From assembly GCA_025059775.1 (NCBI GenBank), contig JANXCW010000002.1, positions 62,001-126,000 on the forward strand: a stretch of DNA of 64,000 nucleotides, in the 5' to 3' direction. The notes below the pieces were generated by a model that worked only from the letters and a program-made list of their open reading frames with translations, made no database searches and was not told where the DNA came from. Of this stretch, positions 27,725-38,079 are shown in pieces (position 1 is the first letter of the stretch; every line of letters starts with the position of its first letter). The stretch comes from Armatimonadota bacterium. Lineage in GTDB: Bacteria > Sysuimicrobiota > Sysuimicrobiia > Sysuimicrobiales > Sysuimicrobiaceae. A program made the translations under genes and the position numbers.

Positions 27725-28498
27725 CTAGCGGCCCGTGAAGTGCGGCGATCGCTTCTCCCAAAATGCCCGAAGGCCCTCCCGGTAGTCCTCCGTTCGGCTG
27801 GCCACCTTCTGCAGCATGGCCTCGTAGTCCAGAACGGAGGTGAGATCCCCATCGAGGGAGCGCAGCAGGGCCCGCTTCAGCAGACCGTAGGCACGGGTGG
27901 GACCCCGTGCGAGCCGGCGTGCCACTTCACCTGCCCGATCCTGGAGCTCGTCCGCGGGCACCACCCAGTTCACCAGTCCCCACCGCAAGGCCTCCTCTGC
28001 ACGGAGGGACTCGGGGAGGGCGCACAGTTCAAAGGTTCTGCCCAGACCTACCAGGCGGGGGAGGAAATACGTGGTCCCCGCATCCGGTACCAGGCCCACT
28101 TGGACAAAGGCGGTGAGGAATCGGGCGTCCTCGGAGGCCATCCGGAGGTCACACGCCAGAGCCAGGCTCCACCCCGCCCCCGCGGCCACCCCGTTCACCG
28201 CCGCCAGCACCGGCTTTTCCATCCGCCGCAGGTGCAGGACCAGGGGGTTGACGTGCTCCCGGAGGTAGTCCAGCACATCCTGTTCCTGCAGCTCTCCCAG
28301 GTCCTGGCCCGCGCAGAAGGCCTTCCCAGCCCCCGTCAGCACCAGACAGCGCACCTGGGCATCCTGCTCCGCCGCACGGAGGGCCGCCCGGAGGTCTGCG
28401 AGCATCTGCCGGTTGAGGGCGTTGTGGACCTCGGGCCGGTTCAGGGTCAGGGTGGCGACCCCTTCTCGAACCTCGTACTGCACGCTCCCACGGGACAT
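27725..28498 (-). CDS. Enoyl-CoA hydratase/isomerase, PaaG-like
   Basis: This is a crotonase-fold enzyme of 257 residues starting at ATG 28498 behind GAGGAGG. The oxyanion-hole segments are CAGQDLGEL and NGVAAGAGWSLALACD. The stretch VGLVPDAGTTYFLPRLVG and the C-terminal FWEKRSPHFTG pattern resemble PaaG, the ring epoxide/oxepin isomerase of phenylacetate degradation, more than fatty-acid enoyl-CoA hydratase. No other paa genes are visible, so a general enoyl-CoA hydratase or isomerase role remains possible. It sits between valS and the thiolase. Confidence 0.85.
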   Translation of the reverse strand: MSRGSVQYEVREGVATLTLNRPEVHNALNRQMLADLRAALRAAEQDAQVRCLVLTGAGKAFCAGQDLGELQEQDVLDYLREHVNPLVLHLRRMEKPVLAAVNGVAAGAGWSLALACDLRMASEDARFLTAFVQVGLVPDAGTTYFLPRLVGLGRTFELCALPESLRAEEALRWGLVNWVVPADELQDRAGEVARRLARGPTRAYGLLKRALLRSLDGDLTSVLDYEAMLQKVASRTEDYREGLRAFWEKRSPHFTGR

Positions 28499-28508
28499 GC
28501 GCGCCTCC

Positions 28509-31157
28509 TCACACCTTCCGTAGGGCATCCAGGTACCGGCGCAGCTTCTGCTCCCGGGTGCGGGCCTCCCACAGTTTCTCCTCCTCCGCCCGCACCACCT
28601 CCGGGGGGGCCTTCTGCTGGAACTCGGGGTTCTGGAGCTTGCGGGCCAGCCGCTCCTGCTCCCGGACGAGGACGTCCAGTTCCCGGTGCACCCGATCCCA
28701 GAGGGCCTGACTCTGCGGGGCCTCCAGGGGGATGTACAGCTCCACGGCTCCCGCAAGGCCCAGGGCCGCGGGGTGCGGCCGGGGTGCGTCAGCGGGCAGA
28801 AGCTCCAGACGCTCCACCCGGGCCAAGGACTGGAGGTAGGGTTGCAGCTGGGCGAACAGCTCCCGCTCCGCCCTGGGAGCAAACACCTGCACATGCACCC
28901 CCTGGTGCGGCCCTAAGCCGAGGTCCGTCCGCAGGCTCCGGATCTCCCGCACAGCCTCCTGAAAGAGCCCCATGTTCCGCTCCACCTCCTCCCGCACGCG
29001 ACGCGGGTCGCTGCGAGGCCAGGGTCCCAGCATCAAGGTCTCGCCCCGGTGCGGCAGGCTCCGGAACACCTCCTCCGTGAGGAAGGGCATAATGGGGTGC
29101 AGCAGCCGCATGGTCTCCAGGAGGACGTGCCACAGCACATAACGGGCGGTGCGCGCCGCTTCCCCCCCCGCCGCCAAATCCACCTTGCTCATCTCCAGAT
29201 ACCAGTCGCAGTACTCGTCCCACACGAACCGGTAGAGGGTGCGGGCGGCCTCATCGAACGCATAGGTCTCGTAGGCCCGGGTCACGGCCTGGATCGTGCG
29301 CTCCATCCGGCTGAGGATCCATACCTCCGGCATCCCGTAGCGCAGGGAGGCAGGGTCCACCTGGGTGGGGTCCTCCGAGGCGAGGTTCCGGTGCACGAAC
29401 CGGGCCGCGTTCCAGATCTTGTTCGCAAAGGTGCGCACGTCCGCGATCATCTTCTCGTCAAAGCGCATGTCCTGCTGGGCCGCAGAACACCGGGAGGTGA
29501 GGGCAAACCGGAGGGCATCGGCGCCGTACTTCTCGATCACCACCATGGGATCGATGCCCGTACCCAAGGATTTGCTCATGCGGCGGCCGTGGATGTCGTG
29601 CACCGTAGGGTGGATGTACACGTCCCGGAAGGGCACCTCATCCAGGAACTCCAGCCCAAACATGATCATGCGGCATACCCACAGGAAGATGATCCCCCGG
29701 TCCGTGATGAGGACGCTCGTGGGATAAAAGTAGCGCAGGTCCTCCGTCTCCCGCGGCCAACCCAGGGTTGCGAGCGGCCAGAGGGCGGAGCTGAACCAGG
29801 TGTCCAGCACGTCCGGATCCTGCTGCCAGGCCCTCCCGCCACATTGCCCGCACGCGAACGGCTCCACCTTCGAGGCCACCTGGTCTCCGCAGCCCGTGCA
29901 GTTCCACACGGGGATCCGGTGGCCCCACCACAGCTGCCGGCTGATGACCCACGGACGGATCCCCTCCAGCCAGTCCAGGGCCACCCGGGTCCACCGTTCC
30001 GGGTGGAACCGCACCCGTCCCGCCTGGATGGCCTCCGCAGTACGCCGGGCCATGTCCCGGACATCCAGGAACCACTGATCCGTGATGTAGGGCTCGATCA
30101 CCGTGTGGCACCGGTCGCACTTCCCTACCCGGGTTCGGTAAGGCTCCGTCCGCACCAGCAATCCCTGCATCTCCAGGGCCCGGACCACCCGGCCGCGGGC
30201 CTCGAACCGGTCCAGCCCTACGAACTTCGGAGCCAGCTCGTTCATGCGGCCGCCCTCGTCCAGGGCCACGAGGACCGCAAGCCCGTGGTCCCGACCGATC
30301 TCGTAGTCGAGGGGATCGTGGCCCGGGGTGATCTTCACCGCGCCCGTCCCAAGGGCGGGATCCACCCGGCGATCTGCGATGACGGGCACCGGACGGTTCA
30401 CGAGGGGTACCAGTACCTCCTTCCCCACCAGATCCCGGTACCGCTCATCATCCGGGTGGACCGCCACCGCCACGTCCGCGAAGATGGTCTCGGGTCGCTG
30501 GGTGGCCACCACCACGTCCGGAGCGTTATGTACGGACCGGTAGCGCACGTACCAGAGGTGGCTTTCTACCTCCTCATACTCCACCTCCAGGTCGGAGATG
30601 GCGGTGCGGCAGCGGGGGCACCAGTTCACCATGTGCTTGCCCCGGTAGATGAGGCCCTTGCGGTAGAGGCGCACGAAGGCCTCCAGCACCGCGTCGTAGT
30701 AGGGCGGGTCGAGGGTGAAGACCCTGCGATCCCAGTCGCAGGAGACGCCCAGCCGCTCCAGCTGCGCGTAGATGATGCTCCCGTATTTCCGGACCCATGC
30801 CCACACCCGCTCCTCAAACCCCTCCCGGCCCAGATCCTCCCGCCGCAGACCCTCCTTGGCCAGTTCCCGCTCCACCACGTTCTGGGTGGCGATCCCCGCG
30901 TGGTCTGTACCGGGCTGATAGAGGGCGCAGCGGCCCCGCATACGCTGAAATCGGGTGAGGATGTCCTGCAGGGTGTTGTTGAGGGCGTGCCCGATGTGCA
31001 GCTCCCCCGTGACGTTCGGGAGCGGCATCATGACCGCCCAGGGAGGTCTGGTGGGATCGGGTCTGGCCCGGAAGTACCCGGCAGCCTTCCACGCCGCGTA
31101 CAGCCGCGTCTCCACGGGACCGGGCTCGTAGACCTTCGGGAGCTCCTGGATGGCCAT
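28509..31157 (-). CDS. valS: Valyl-tRNA synthetase
   Basis: ValS charges tRNA-Val and edits mischarged threonine. The start ATG at 31157 gives 882 residues beginning MAIQELPKVYEPGPVE; a longer frame opening at 31259 reads through a hairpin and is unlikely. HIGH occurs as ELHIGHALNN and KMSKS as RRMSKSLG. Editing-domain segments, a CPRC pair, a CTGC/CGQC zinc site before LDTWFSS and a C-terminal coiled coil (about 815-882) are visible. It is followed by the crotonase and thiolase genes in the same orientation. Confidence 0.96.
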   Translation of the reverse strand: MAIQELPKVYEPGPVETRLYAAWKAAGYFRARPDPTRPPWAVMMPLPNVTGELHIGHALNNTLQDILTRFQRMRGRCALYQPGTDHAGIATQNVVERELAKEGLRREDLGREGFEERVWAWVRKYGSIIYAQLERLGVSCDWDRRVFTLDPPYYDAVLEAFVRLYRKGLIYRGKHMVNWCPRCRTAISDLEVEYEEVESHLWYVRYRSVHNAPDVVVATQRPETIFADVAVAVHPDDERYRDLVGKEVLVPLVNRPVPVIADRRVDPALGTGAVKITPGHDPLDYEIGRDHGLAVLVALDEGGRMNELAPKFVGLDRFEARGRVVRALEMQGLLVRTEPYRTRVGKCDRCHTVIEPYITDQWFLDVRDMARRTAEAIQAGRVRFHPERWTRVALDWLEGIRPWVISRQLWWGHRIPVWNCTGCGDQVASKVEPFACGQCGGRAWQQDPDVLDTWFSSALWPLATLGWPRETEDLRYFYPTSVLITDRGIIFLWVCRMIMFGLEFLDEVPFRDVYIHPTVHDIHGRRMSKSLGTGIDPMVVIEKYGADALRFALTSRCSAAQQDMRFDEKMIADVRTFANKIWNAARFVHRNLASEDPTQVDPASLRYGMPEVWILSRMERTIQAVTRAYETYAFDEAARTLYRFVWDEYCDWYLEMSKVDLAAGGEAARTARYVLWHVLLETMRLLHPIMPFLTEEVFRSLPHRGETLMLGPWPRSDPRRVREEVERNMGLFQEAVREIRSLRTDLGLGPHQGVHVQVFAPRAERELFAQLQPYLQSLARVERLELLPADAPRPHPAALGLAGAVELYIPLEAPQSQALWDRVHRELDVLVREQERLARKLQNPEFQQKAPPEVVRAEEEKLWEARTREQKLRRYLDALRKV

Positions 31158-31179
31158 CCTTCCCTCCGCAGCGCAAAGC

Positions 31180-31207
31180 GCCGCCCCACCCGCACGGGTG
31201 AGGCGGC
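31180..31207 (-). promoter_or_regulatory. Stem-loop in the valS leader
   Basis: A 12-base-pair stem with a four-base loop lies 23 bases before the valS ATG (arms 31180-31191 and 31196-31207, one G-U pair when read as minus-strand RNA). It has no following U tract, so it is not a standard terminator. It contains GGGTGG but not the rest of the T-box core, so I do not call a T-box. Its place before a tRNA synthetase gene suggests leader control. Confidence 0.45.
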
Positions 31208-31252
31208 GTCCGCCGGCTTCGATTATGCGGTAGCCCCCCGCTCGCCTGCAAC

Positions 31253-32230
31253 TCACCACGAGAGGAGCGTACCTAGCCCCCGCTCCTCCGCTCGGCGCAG
31301 GGCCAGCATCCCCACTGCGAGGTCCTGGACCGCGTGCCCCACGGATTTAAAGAGGGTGATCTCCTCCGGCTTTCTGCGCCCGGGCCGGGCTCCCGCGGCC
31401 ACCGCCCCGAGCTCCGTGACGGTGCTCCAATCGAGCTTTGTCTCCCCTGCGGCGAGGATGAGGTCTCCCGCCTCGGCTCGGGCGACCTCCAAGCTCTCCA
31501 CGAACACCCGGCTGCGGGCGACGAGCTCTGCGGGGATCTCCCGGGCCTGTGGGGTGAACGTACCGATGGCGTTCAGGTGGGTACCCGGGGCCACGTCTTC
31601 GGCTCGGAGGACCGGGGTGGTGCTCGTGGTGGCGGTGATCACGATGTCCGCGCCCCGCACGGCAACCTCCGCGCTCGCAGCCGGAAACACGGAGGCCCCC
31701 TGGACCCAGGGCTGCGATCTCGCCCAGGCCGCGAACACCTCCCGATGCTCCGGAGCCCTGGCGTACACCCGGACCTGGGTGATCTCCCGCACCGCGCACA
31801 CCGCCTCCAGCTGCGTCCGGGCCTGTACCCCGGCCCCGATCAAGCCCACCACGGAGGGCTCCCGCCGCGCCAGGAGTTCGGTGGCAACCCCTGTGGCCGC
31901 CCCCGTGCGGAGAGCAGTGAGGGTGGCACCCTCCAGCAACGCCAGGGGTCGGCCGGTGGAGACGTCCTGGAGGAGGACGGCGGCGTGAAGGGTGGGAAGG
32001 CCCACTCCGGGGTTTTGCGGGTAGACGGTGACCGCCTTCAGTCCAAGCCCGATTCCCTCCGCGAACCCGGGCATGTACAGGGCAGCGCCGAATGGGGTGG
32101 ACAGGTGGATCCTCGGCGGGGCGTGGACCTGGCCCTTCCACAGGGCCACGAAGGCCTCCCGTACCGCGGCGATGGCCTCCGCCATAGAGACGGCCCGCCG
32201 CAGATCCTCCCCGGAGAGGACCCGAAGCAC
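31253..32230 (-). CDS. Ornithine cyclodeaminase/mu-crystallin family protein
   Basis: The 325-residue product starts at GTG 32230 with GGGAGG six bases upstream, 14 bases after the lon stop. The family includes ornithine cyclodeaminase, NAD-dependent alanine dehydrogenase, pyrroline-2-carboxylate reductase and tauropine-type enzymes. Visible features are the substrate-binding PPRIHLSTPFGAALYMPGF region, LEGATLTALRTGAATGVA and the Rossmann motif GLIGAGVQARTQ. The exact substrate cannot be read from the sequence. The longer frame upstream of the GTG lies within lon and is not coding. The carbamate kinase and Ord-like genes elsewhere also touch ornithine or amino acid catabolism. Confidence 0.85.
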   Translation of the reverse strand: MLRVLSGEDLRRAVSMAEAIAAVREAFVALWKGQVHAPPRIHLSTPFGAALYMPGFAEGIGLGLKAVTVYPQNPGVGLPTLHAAVLLQDVSTGRPLALLEGATLTALRTGAATGVATELLARREPSVVGLIGAGVQARTQLEAVCAVREITQVRVYARAPEHREVFAAWARSQPWVQGASVFPAASAEVAVRGADIVITATTSTTPVLRAEDVAPGTHLNAIGTFTPQAREIPAELVARSRVFVESLEVARAEAGDLILAAGETKLDWSTVTELGAVAAGARPGRRKPEEITLFKSVGHAVQDLAVGMLALRRAEERGLGTLLSW

Positions 32231-32244
32231 GGCCGCCTCCCGGG

Positions 32245-34680
32245 CTACGCCTGGGGCGGGGGTGGGGGAACCTGGGCAGGGGCCTCTGCGGGAATGCGGG
32301 GCACTTCCCGCACGGGCTGCGGCGGGGCAGCCTCCGGCACCGCCATCCGCTCCTTGGCAGGCAGGAGCGCCGTCTCGAGGACCTCGTCCATGTGCTCCAC
32401 GAGCTTGAAGCGCAGCCGGCGCCGCACGTTCTCCGGGATCTCCACGAGGTCCCGCTCGTTCTCCTTCGGTAGGATCACGGTCTCGATCCCTGCCCGGTGG
32501 GCGGCGATTACCTTCTCCTTCACCCCCCCGATGGGCAGGACCTTCCCCCGGAGGGTGATCTCCCCCGTCATGGCCACATCCTTGCGCACGGGCCGGCCCG
32601 TGAGGGCACTGGCGAGGGCCGTGGCCATGGTGATGCCCGCGGAGGGGCCGTCTTTGGGCTGGGCTCCCGCGGGCACGTGGATGTGCACGTCGTACTTGCT
32701 GTACCAGTCCTCCTCCGCTCCCAGCCAGCGGGTCCTGCTCCGTACGTAGCTCACCGCGGCCTGGGCGGATTCCTTCATCACGTCCCCCAGCTGCCCGGTG
32801 AGCACCAGTTTGCCACTTCCCTTGACCAGGACTACTTCCACGGTCACGATGTCCCCACCCACCTCCGTCCACACCAATCCCGTGGCCGCGCCCACCTCGT
32901 CCTGCTTCTCGGCCACGCCGTAGCGGAATCGAGGCGGACCCAGGTAGCGGTGCAGGACCTTGTGGGTGATGCGCCGGGGCGCCCTCGGGTCCCCGCTGGC
33001 CACCCGGGTGGCCACCTTCCGGCAGATGGTGCCGATCTCCCGCTCCAGGTTCCGGACCCCGGCCTCCCGGGTGTACTCCCGGATGATGCGCAGGATGGCC
33101 TCGTCGCTGAAGCGCAGGCCCCGATCCGCAAGCCCGTTCTCGCGCAACTGCTTGGGCACCAGGAAGTGCTTGGCGATGGCCAGCTTCTCCTCCTCGATGT
33201 ACCCGGGGAAGCGGATCACCTCCATCCGGTCCCGGAGGGCAGGCGGGATGGTGTCCAGGATGTTCGCGGTGCAGATGAACATGACTTCGCTGAGGTCAAA
33301 GGGCAACTCCAGGTAGTGGTCGCTGAAGGCGTGGTTCTGCTCCGGGTCCAGGGCTTCCAGGAGGGCCGCGGACGGATCTCCCCGGAAGTCCAGGCCCAGC
33401 TTGTCGATCTCGTCCAGCATGAACACGGGGTTCTTGCTGCCCGCCATCTTCATGCCCTGGATGATCCGGCCCGGGAGCGCTCCCACGTAGGTACGGCGAT
33501 GGCCCCGGATCTCCGCCTCGTCCCGCACCCCGCCCAACGACACCCGCACGAACTTCCGGCCCAGGGCCCGGGCGATGGACTTGCCCAGGGAGGTCTTGCC
33601 GACCCCAGGGGGGCCCACGAAGCAGAGGATGGGCCCCCGGGTTCCGGGGCTTAGCTTGCGCACCGCCAGGTACTCCACGATCCGGTCCTTGGCCTTGCGC
33701 AGTCCGTAGTGGTCCTCGTCCAGGATCCGGCGGGCCTCCTGGATGTCCAGGCGGTCTTCGGTGCGTACGCTCCAGGGCAGGGCCAGGATCCAGTCCAGGT
33801 AGGTGCGCACCACCACCGCCTCCGCCACCATGGGCGGCATCTTCTCCAGGCGGCTCAGCTCCTCCAGGGCCTTCTCCCGGACGTGGTCGGGGAGGTTTGC
33901 AGCCTCGATCTTCTTCCGGTACTCCTCGACCTCCGCCTGCCGCTCGTCCCGCTCCCCCAGCTCCTGCTGGATGGCCTTGAGCTGCTCTTTGAGGTAGTAC
34001 TCCCGCTGGGAGCGCTCCATGGACTTGCGGACCCGGTTCTGAATCTTGCGCTCCAGCTCCAGGATCTCCAGTTCCCGGTGGAGGATCTGGGCGAGCAGGT
34101 CAAGCCGACCCGCGGGATCCAGCTCCAGGAGCCCCTGACGCTCCTCCACTTTGAGAGGGAGGTGCTGAGCCACCAGGTCCGCGAGCTTCCCAGGCTCCTC
34201 CGTCCCCATGATGGCCATGAAGGCCTCCGGGGGCACGGACCGGCTTAGCCGCGCGTACCGCTCGAACTGCGCCGATACCCCCCGCATGAGGGCCTCGATC
34301 TCCACGGTGCGCTCCGCGGCGTCCTCCACCGCCTCCGCCCGGACGGCGAAGTAGGGATCCGTACGGACGAACTCCAGGATCTTCGCCCGCACCAGCCCCT
34401 CCACCATCACCTGCAGGACGCCGTCGGGCTGGCGGCCCACGTTGATGATCCGGGCGATGGTCCCCCAGGTGAAGAGGTCCTCGGGCTTGGGATCCTCGAG
34501 GTTCTCGTCCCGCTGGGCCACGAGCAGCAACAGCCGTTCGCCCTCCATGGCATGCTCCAGGGCCCGGATGGACTTGGGCCGTCCCACGCCCAGGGCCAGG
34601 GATGCATGCGGGAGGACCACCACCCCCTTCAGGGCGAGCAGGGGAAGGACTGCCGGATAGACCGTCTGTGTCTCGCTCAT
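32245..34680 (-). CDS. lon: ATP-dependent protease Lon
   Basis: Lon degrades misfolded and regulatory proteins. The 811 residues comprise the N-terminal LON domain (about 8-205), a coiled-coil region, an AAA+ module with Walker A GPPGVGKT (356-363) and a C-terminal protease domain. The catalytic dyad is Ser680 (in DGPSAG) and Lys723 (in GGVKEK), nearly the same numbers as in Escherichia coli. The last 30 residues are a Pro/Ala-rich tail not typical of the family. The ATG follows GGAGGG and a promoter that lies inside an inverted repeat. Downstream is the ornithine-cyclodeaminase family gene. Confidence 0.97.
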   Translation of the reverse strand: MSETQTVYPAVLPLLALKGVVVLPHASLALGVGRPKSIRALEHAMEGERLLLLVAQRDENLEDPKPEDLFTWGTIARIINVGRQPDGVLQVMVEGLVRAKILEFVRTDPYFAVRAEAVEDAAERTVEIEALMRGVSAQFERYARLSRSVPPEAFMAIMGTEEPGKLADLVAQHLPLKVEERQGLLELDPAGRLDLLAQILHRELEILELERKIQNRVRKSMERSQREYYLKEQLKAIQQELGERDERQAEVEEYRKKIEAANLPDHVREKALEELSRLEKMPPMVAEAVVVRTYLDWILALPWSVRTEDRLDIQEARRILDEDHYGLRKAKDRIVEYLAVRKLSPGTRGPILCFVGPPGVGKTSLGKSIARALGRKFVRVSLGGVRDEAEIRGHRRTYVGALPGRIIQGMKMAGSKNPVFMLDEIDKLGLDFRGDPSAALLEALDPEQNHAFSDHYLELPFDLSEVMFICTANILDTIPPALRDRMEVIRFPGYIEEEKLAIAKHFLVPKQLRENGLADRGLRFSDEAILRIIREYTREAGVRNLEREIGTICRKVATRVASGDPRAPRRITHKVLHRYLGPPRFRYGVAEKQDEVGAATGLVWTEVGGDIVTVEVVLVKGSGKLVLTGQLGDVMKESAQAAVSYVRSRTRWLGAEEDWYSKYDVHIHVPAGAQPKDGPSAGITMATALASALTGRPVRKDVAMTGEITLRGKVLPIGGVKEKVIAAHRAGIETVILPKENERDLVEIPENVRRRLRFKLVEHMDEVLETALLPAKERMAVPEAAPPQPVREVPRIPAEAPAQVPPPPPQA

Positions 34681-34707
34681 GATCCCTCCACCGGATTCGA
34701 GCCTTCA

Positions 34708-34725
34708 CCCCTGTATACGCAGGGG
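34708..34725 (-). promoter_or_regulatory. lon promoter -10 within an inverted repeat
   Basis: CCCCTG and CAGGGG flank a six-base centre containing TATACA on the minus strand, about 30 bases before the lon ATG. The symmetry centred on a -10-like hexamer looks like an operator for a dimeric regulator of lon. No CIRCE sequence is present here. No clear -35 was found. Confidence 0.4.
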
Positions 34726-34750
34726 AGGGCGGGAAGATTCCACCGCGCGG

Positions 34751-36043
34751 CTAGGAGGCAGGCCGTTCCTTCGGCAACCGCTTCGCCTCCGCCGCGGTGA
34801 TCAGGATCGGTGGGACCCGGCGCTCCACCGCCTCTAGGGTCACCAGACACCGCTTCACGTCCGGACGGGAGGGGATCTCGTACATCACGTCCAGCATGAT
34901 GTCCTCGATGATGGTCCGTAGCCCCCGGGCGCCCGTATTGCGGGCCATGGCCTCCCGGGCGATGGCCCGCAGGGCCTCCTCCGTGAACACCAGATCCACC
35001 CCGTCCATCTCCAGGATCCGCTGGTACTGACGCACCAAGGCGTTTTTGGGTTCCACCAGGATGCGCACCAGCTGCTCCTCCGTGAGGGGGTCCAGGGTGA
35101 CCACGATGGGGAGCCGACCGATGAATTCCGGGATGAGGCCGTACCGCAGGAGATCCTGTGGCATCACCTGGCGCAGCAGCTCCCCGGTATCCCGGGCCCG
35201 GGCCTCGCTTCTGGCCCCGAAGCCGATGCTGGCCCGACGCACCCGGCTCTCCACGATCTTATCAAGGCCCTCGAAGGCCCCCCCGCAGATGAAGAGGATG
35301 TTGGTGGTGTCGATCTGGATGAACTCCTGGTGCGGGTGTTTGCGGCCACCCTGCGGAGGGACGTTCGCTACGGTTCCTTCCAGGATCTTCAGGAGGGCCT
35401 GCTGAACCCCCTCCCCGCTCACATCCCGGGTGATGGAGGGGTTCTCGGACTTGCGGGCGATCTTGTCCACCTCGTCGATGTAGACGATTCCACGCTCCGC
35501 GCGCTTCACGTCGTAGTCCGCGGCCTGGATAAGGCGGAGGAGGATGTTCTCCACGTCCTCCCCCACATATCCGGCCTCCGTGAGGCTCGTGGCATCCGCG
35601 ATGGCGAAGGGGACGTCCAGGATCTTCGCCAGGGTTTGGGCCAGGTAGGTCTTGCCGCACCCCGTGGGCCCGATGAGGAGGATGTTGCTCTTCTGCAGCT
35701 CCACATCGTTGGGACGGCGATGGCCGATGCGTTTGTAGTGGTTGTAGACGGCCACCGCCAGCACCTTCTTCGCCCGCTCCTGTCCCACCACGTACTGGCA
35801 GAGGACCTCGTAGATCTCCTGGGGTTTGGGAAGACTGCGGGGGACCACCTCGTCGGGCTCCCCGTACAGCTCCTCCTCCAGGATCTCGTTGCACAGCTCG
35901 ATGCACTCATCGCAGATGTACACCCCGGGCCCCGCCACCAGCTTGCGCACCTGCTCCTGGGGCTTCCCACAGAAGGAGCACTTCACCCGGTCGTGTTCAT
36001 CCCCGAACCGGAACATGCGTCCGCCCCCGAAGCCCTTCGCCAT
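34751..36043 (-). CDS. clpX: ATP-dependent Clp protease ATP-binding subunit ClpX
   Basis: ClpX unfolds tagged substrates and delivers them to ClpP. The 430-residue product has the N-terminal C4 zinc-binding domain (Cys at 22, 25 and about 44-47), Walker A GPTGCGKT, the GYVGEDVEN pore loop, Walker B with YIDEVDKIA, and the IGF loop (ASIGFGA) that docks into ClpP. The GGAGGAG ribosome binding site lies just before the ATG. The order tig-clpP-clpX is the classic chaperone-protease operon. Confidence 0.97.
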   Translation of the reverse strand: MAKGFGGGRMFRFGDEHDRVKCSFCGKPQEQVRKLVAGPGVYICDECIELCNEILEEELYGEPDEVVPRSLPKPQEIYEVLCQYVVGQERAKKVLAVAVYNHYKRIGHRRPNDVELQKSNILLIGPTGCGKTYLAQTLAKILDVPFAIADATSLTEAGYVGEDVENILLRLIQAADYDVKRAERGIVYIDEVDKIARKSENPSITRDVSGEGVQQALLKILEGTVANVPPQGGRKHPHQEFIQIDTTNILFICGGAFEGLDKIVESRVRRASIGFGARSEARARDTGELLRQVMPQDLLRYGLIPEFIGRLPIVVTLDPLTEEQLVRILVEPKNALVRQYQRILEMDGVDLVFTEEALRAIAREAMARNTGARGLRTIIEDIMLDVMYEIPSRPDVKRCLVTLEAVERRVPPILITAAEAKRLPKERPAS

Positions 36044-36058
36044 GGTCTCCTCCGGTCT

Positions 36059-36682
36059 TCAGCCGGTTTGGTTCACCCGCGCGTACGCCGCCACCTTCTC
36101 CGGTCGTGGTTCGATGACCTGATCGATGAGCCCGTACTCTTTCGCCTTCTGAGCGCTCATCCAGAAGTTCCGATCCGTGTCTCGCTCGATACGCTCCAGC
36201 GGCTGGCCCGTGTGCCGGCTCAGGATCTCGTTCACGATCCGGCGCATCTCCAAAAACTCCCGGGCCTGGATCTCGATGTCCGTGACCTGGCCCTGGGCGC
36301 CCCCCCATGGCTGGTGGATCATGATGCGGGAGTACGGCAGGGCCCCCCGCTTTCCCTTCGTGCCCCCAGCCAGGAGCAGGGCCGCGGCGGAGGCCGCGAG
36401 CCCCACGCAGATGGTGGCCACGTCCGGCTGGATGTGCTGCATGGTGTCGTAGATGGCCAACCCGGCGGTGATGGACCCCCCGGGGCTGTTGATGTAGAGC
36501 TGGATGTCCTTCTGCGGGTCCTCGTAGGCCAAAAACAGCAGCTGTGCGATCACCAGGTTCGCGGTCTCGTCGTCGATGGCTCCCCCCACGAACACGATGC
36601 GGTCCTTCAGCAGGCGCGAGTAGATATCGTAGGCGCGCTCCCCCCGCGCGCTCTGCTCCACCACAATGGGGACCAGGGTCAT
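36059..36682 (-). CDS. clpP: ATP-dependent Clp protease proteolytic subunit ClpP
   Basis: ClpP is the barrel-shaped serine peptidase partnered with ClpX. The ATG at 36682 overlaps the tig stop as ATGA and gives 207 residues; an upstream extension within tig is spurious. The triad is Ser98 (in [11 protein letters not shown]), His123 (in IMIHQPWGG) and an Asp within ERDTDRNF (about 167-173). The N terminus [25 protein letters not shown] is canonical. It is co-transcribed with tig and clpX. Confidence 0.96.
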   Translation of the reverse strand: MTLVPIVVEQSARGERAYDIYSRLLKDRIVFVGGAIDDETANLVIAQLLFLAYEDPQKDIQLYINSPGGSITAGLAIYDTMQHIQPDVATICVGLAASAAALLLAGGTKGKRGALPYSRIMIHQPWGGAQGQVTDIEIQAREFLEMRRIVNEILSRHTGQPLERIERDTDRNFWMSAQKAKEYGLIDQVIEPRPEKVAAYARVNQTG

Positions 36683-37959
36683 ACGGATTCCTCCCCGGAC
36701 GGACTCTCCTCTGCTCCACTCGCCACGGCCACGAGGAAGGCCAGGGTCTTGCGCCGGCGCAGCCGGGACCGGAGGGAGGATTCCCGTCCCTCCGCCTCCA
36801 GCCATCTCCGCACCTCCGCCACCTCCTGACCCAGCTCCTGCGCTAGGTTCTCGACCTCCCGCTGAACCTCCTCCTCCGTTGGCTCCAGACGCTCGAGTTC
36901 CGCGATCCGGTCCAGTACGAGCCGGGCGCGCACCCGCCGCTCCGCCACCGGCCGGTATTCCTCGTGCAGCTGCTCCAGGGTCTTCCCCGAGAGGGCCAGA
37001 TACCGCTCTAGGGTCAGACCCCTCGCCCGCAGCCGGTCGACCAACTCCTCCAGGAGGGCGTGGACCTCCGCGTGCACAAGGCTGCTGGGAAGGTCCACCT
37101 CGGATCCCTCCACCACCCTCCGGAGGACCTCTGTCTCATACTCCTCCGCCGCGCGTCGGGCCGCTTCCTCCACCAGCCTCTTACGCACCTCTTCCCGGAG
37201 GGCCTCCAGGGTCTGGTGGTCGCTCACCTGGCGCGCGAAGGCATCGTCCAGGGGCGGGAGGTCCCGGCGGCGCACGCCAACCACTACAACCTTCAGGACG
37301 CCCTCTCCATCCCAGGGGACCTCTACCACCTGCCCTTCCTGGACTCCCCGGAGGGCCTCCGCCAAGACCTGTGGGGTCTCCTGCCCCCCCACCTCCACCA
37401 GCAACTCCTTCCCTGGTCCGAACCGGGCCTCCCTTTCCGGTGCCTCCTCCACCCGGACCAGGACGAAGTCCCCCACCTCCGCGGGGCCCTCCTTCGCCAC
37501 CAGCTGCGCCAGCTGGGCCCGCATGGTTTCCAAGGTCCGGTCCACCTCTTCCTCCGTCACCTGGGACTCCGGTCGGGGAATCCGGAGGGATCGGTAGTCC
37601 ATGGGCCGGACCTCAGGGACCACCTCCACCGTAGCCCGCAGCCGGAGCGGCTGGCCTTCCACCAGATCCTCCACATCCACCTGGGGGCGGGTGATAGGCC
37701 GAATCCCGGTCTGGGTTACCGCCTCCTGGAGGACTTCCGGCACCAGCTCCTCCAATGCCGTTTCCTGCACCACCTGCTTCCCGAGATACCGCTCCAGGAG
37801 GAAACGAGGGGCCCTGCCCCGCCGGAAGCCTGGCACCGTAGTGGAGCGTCCCAGGCGGGCAAACGCCCGCTCCAGGGCGCGCCCCACCCGCTCCGGGGGG
37901 ATTTCCACCTCCAGCACGGCCCGGCTTCCCGGTTCGCGGTGCACCTCAACCCTCAACAT
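36679..37959 (-). CDS. tig: Trigger factor
   Basis: Trigger factor is the ribosome-associated chaperone and prolyl isomerase. The 426 residues beginning [20 protein letters not shown] contain the ribosome-binding motif as [15 protein letters not shown], a PPIase domain (about 150-245) and a long helical C-terminal chaperone region. The start is ATG 37959 with AGGAGG six bases upstream. Any longer frame runs into the tRNA-Leu gene only 14 bases away and is an artefact. It leads the tig-clpP-clpX operon. Confidence 0.95.
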   Translation of the reverse strand: MLRVEVHREPGSRAVLEVEIPPERVGRALERAFARLGRSTTVPGFRRGRAPRFLLERYLGKQVVQETALEELVPEVLQEAVTQTGIRPITRPQVDVEDLVEGQPLRLRATVEVVPEVRPMDYRSLRIPRPESQVTEEEVDRTLETMRAQLAQLVAKEGPAEVGDFVLVRVEEAPEREARFGPGKELLVEVGGQETPQVLAEALRGVQEGQVVEVPWDGEGVLKVVVVGVRRRDLPPLDDAFARQVSDHQTLEALREEVRKRLVEEAARRAAEEYETEVLRRVVEGSEVDLPSSLVHAEVHALLEELVDRLRARGLTLERYLALSGKTLEQLHEEYRPVAERRVRARLVLDRIAELERLEPTEEEVQREVENLAQELGQEVAEVRRWLEAEGRESSLRSRLRRRKTLAFLVAVASGAEESPSGEESV

Positions 37960-37973
37960 CGGCTCCTCCTGTG

Positions 37974-38058
37974 TGGTGCGGGCGGAGGGACTCGAACCCC
38001 CACGGGAGATCCCACCGGATCCTAAGTCCGGCGCGTCTGCCAGTTCCGCCACGCCCGC
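37974..38058 (-). tRNA. tRNA-Leu (anticodon UAG)
   Basis: The minus strand folds into a class II tRNA of 85 bases, including an encoded CCA. The acceptor arms are GCGGGCG and CGCCCGC, the anticodon stem CCGGA/TCCGG encloses the loop CTTAGGA, and there is a long variable arm and a GGTTCGAGTCC T arm. It reads CUN leucine codons. Its 3' end is 14 bases from the tig start. Confidence 0.97.
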
Positions 38059-38079
38059 GGCTTTCTGGACTCCAGCTCG

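Noticed and set aside
31158-31252. T-box riboswitch before valS.
   Set aside because: Only GGGTGG matches the T-box core; the specifier arm and terminator-antiterminator pair are missing, and the gap is only 95 bases.
29049-31988. Long plus-strand frame (979 codons) opposite valS and its neighbour, and similar long antisense frames opposite secD, fabI/rel, recJ and others.
   Set aside because: These frames are mirror images of well-conserved genes in GC-rich DNA, where stop codons are rare in antisense. Their translations show no family features.
37957-38052. N-terminal extension of trigger factor beginning MAELADAPDLGSGG.
   Set aside because: It is the translation of the tRNA-Leu gene, a well-known artefact; the real start is ATG 37959.
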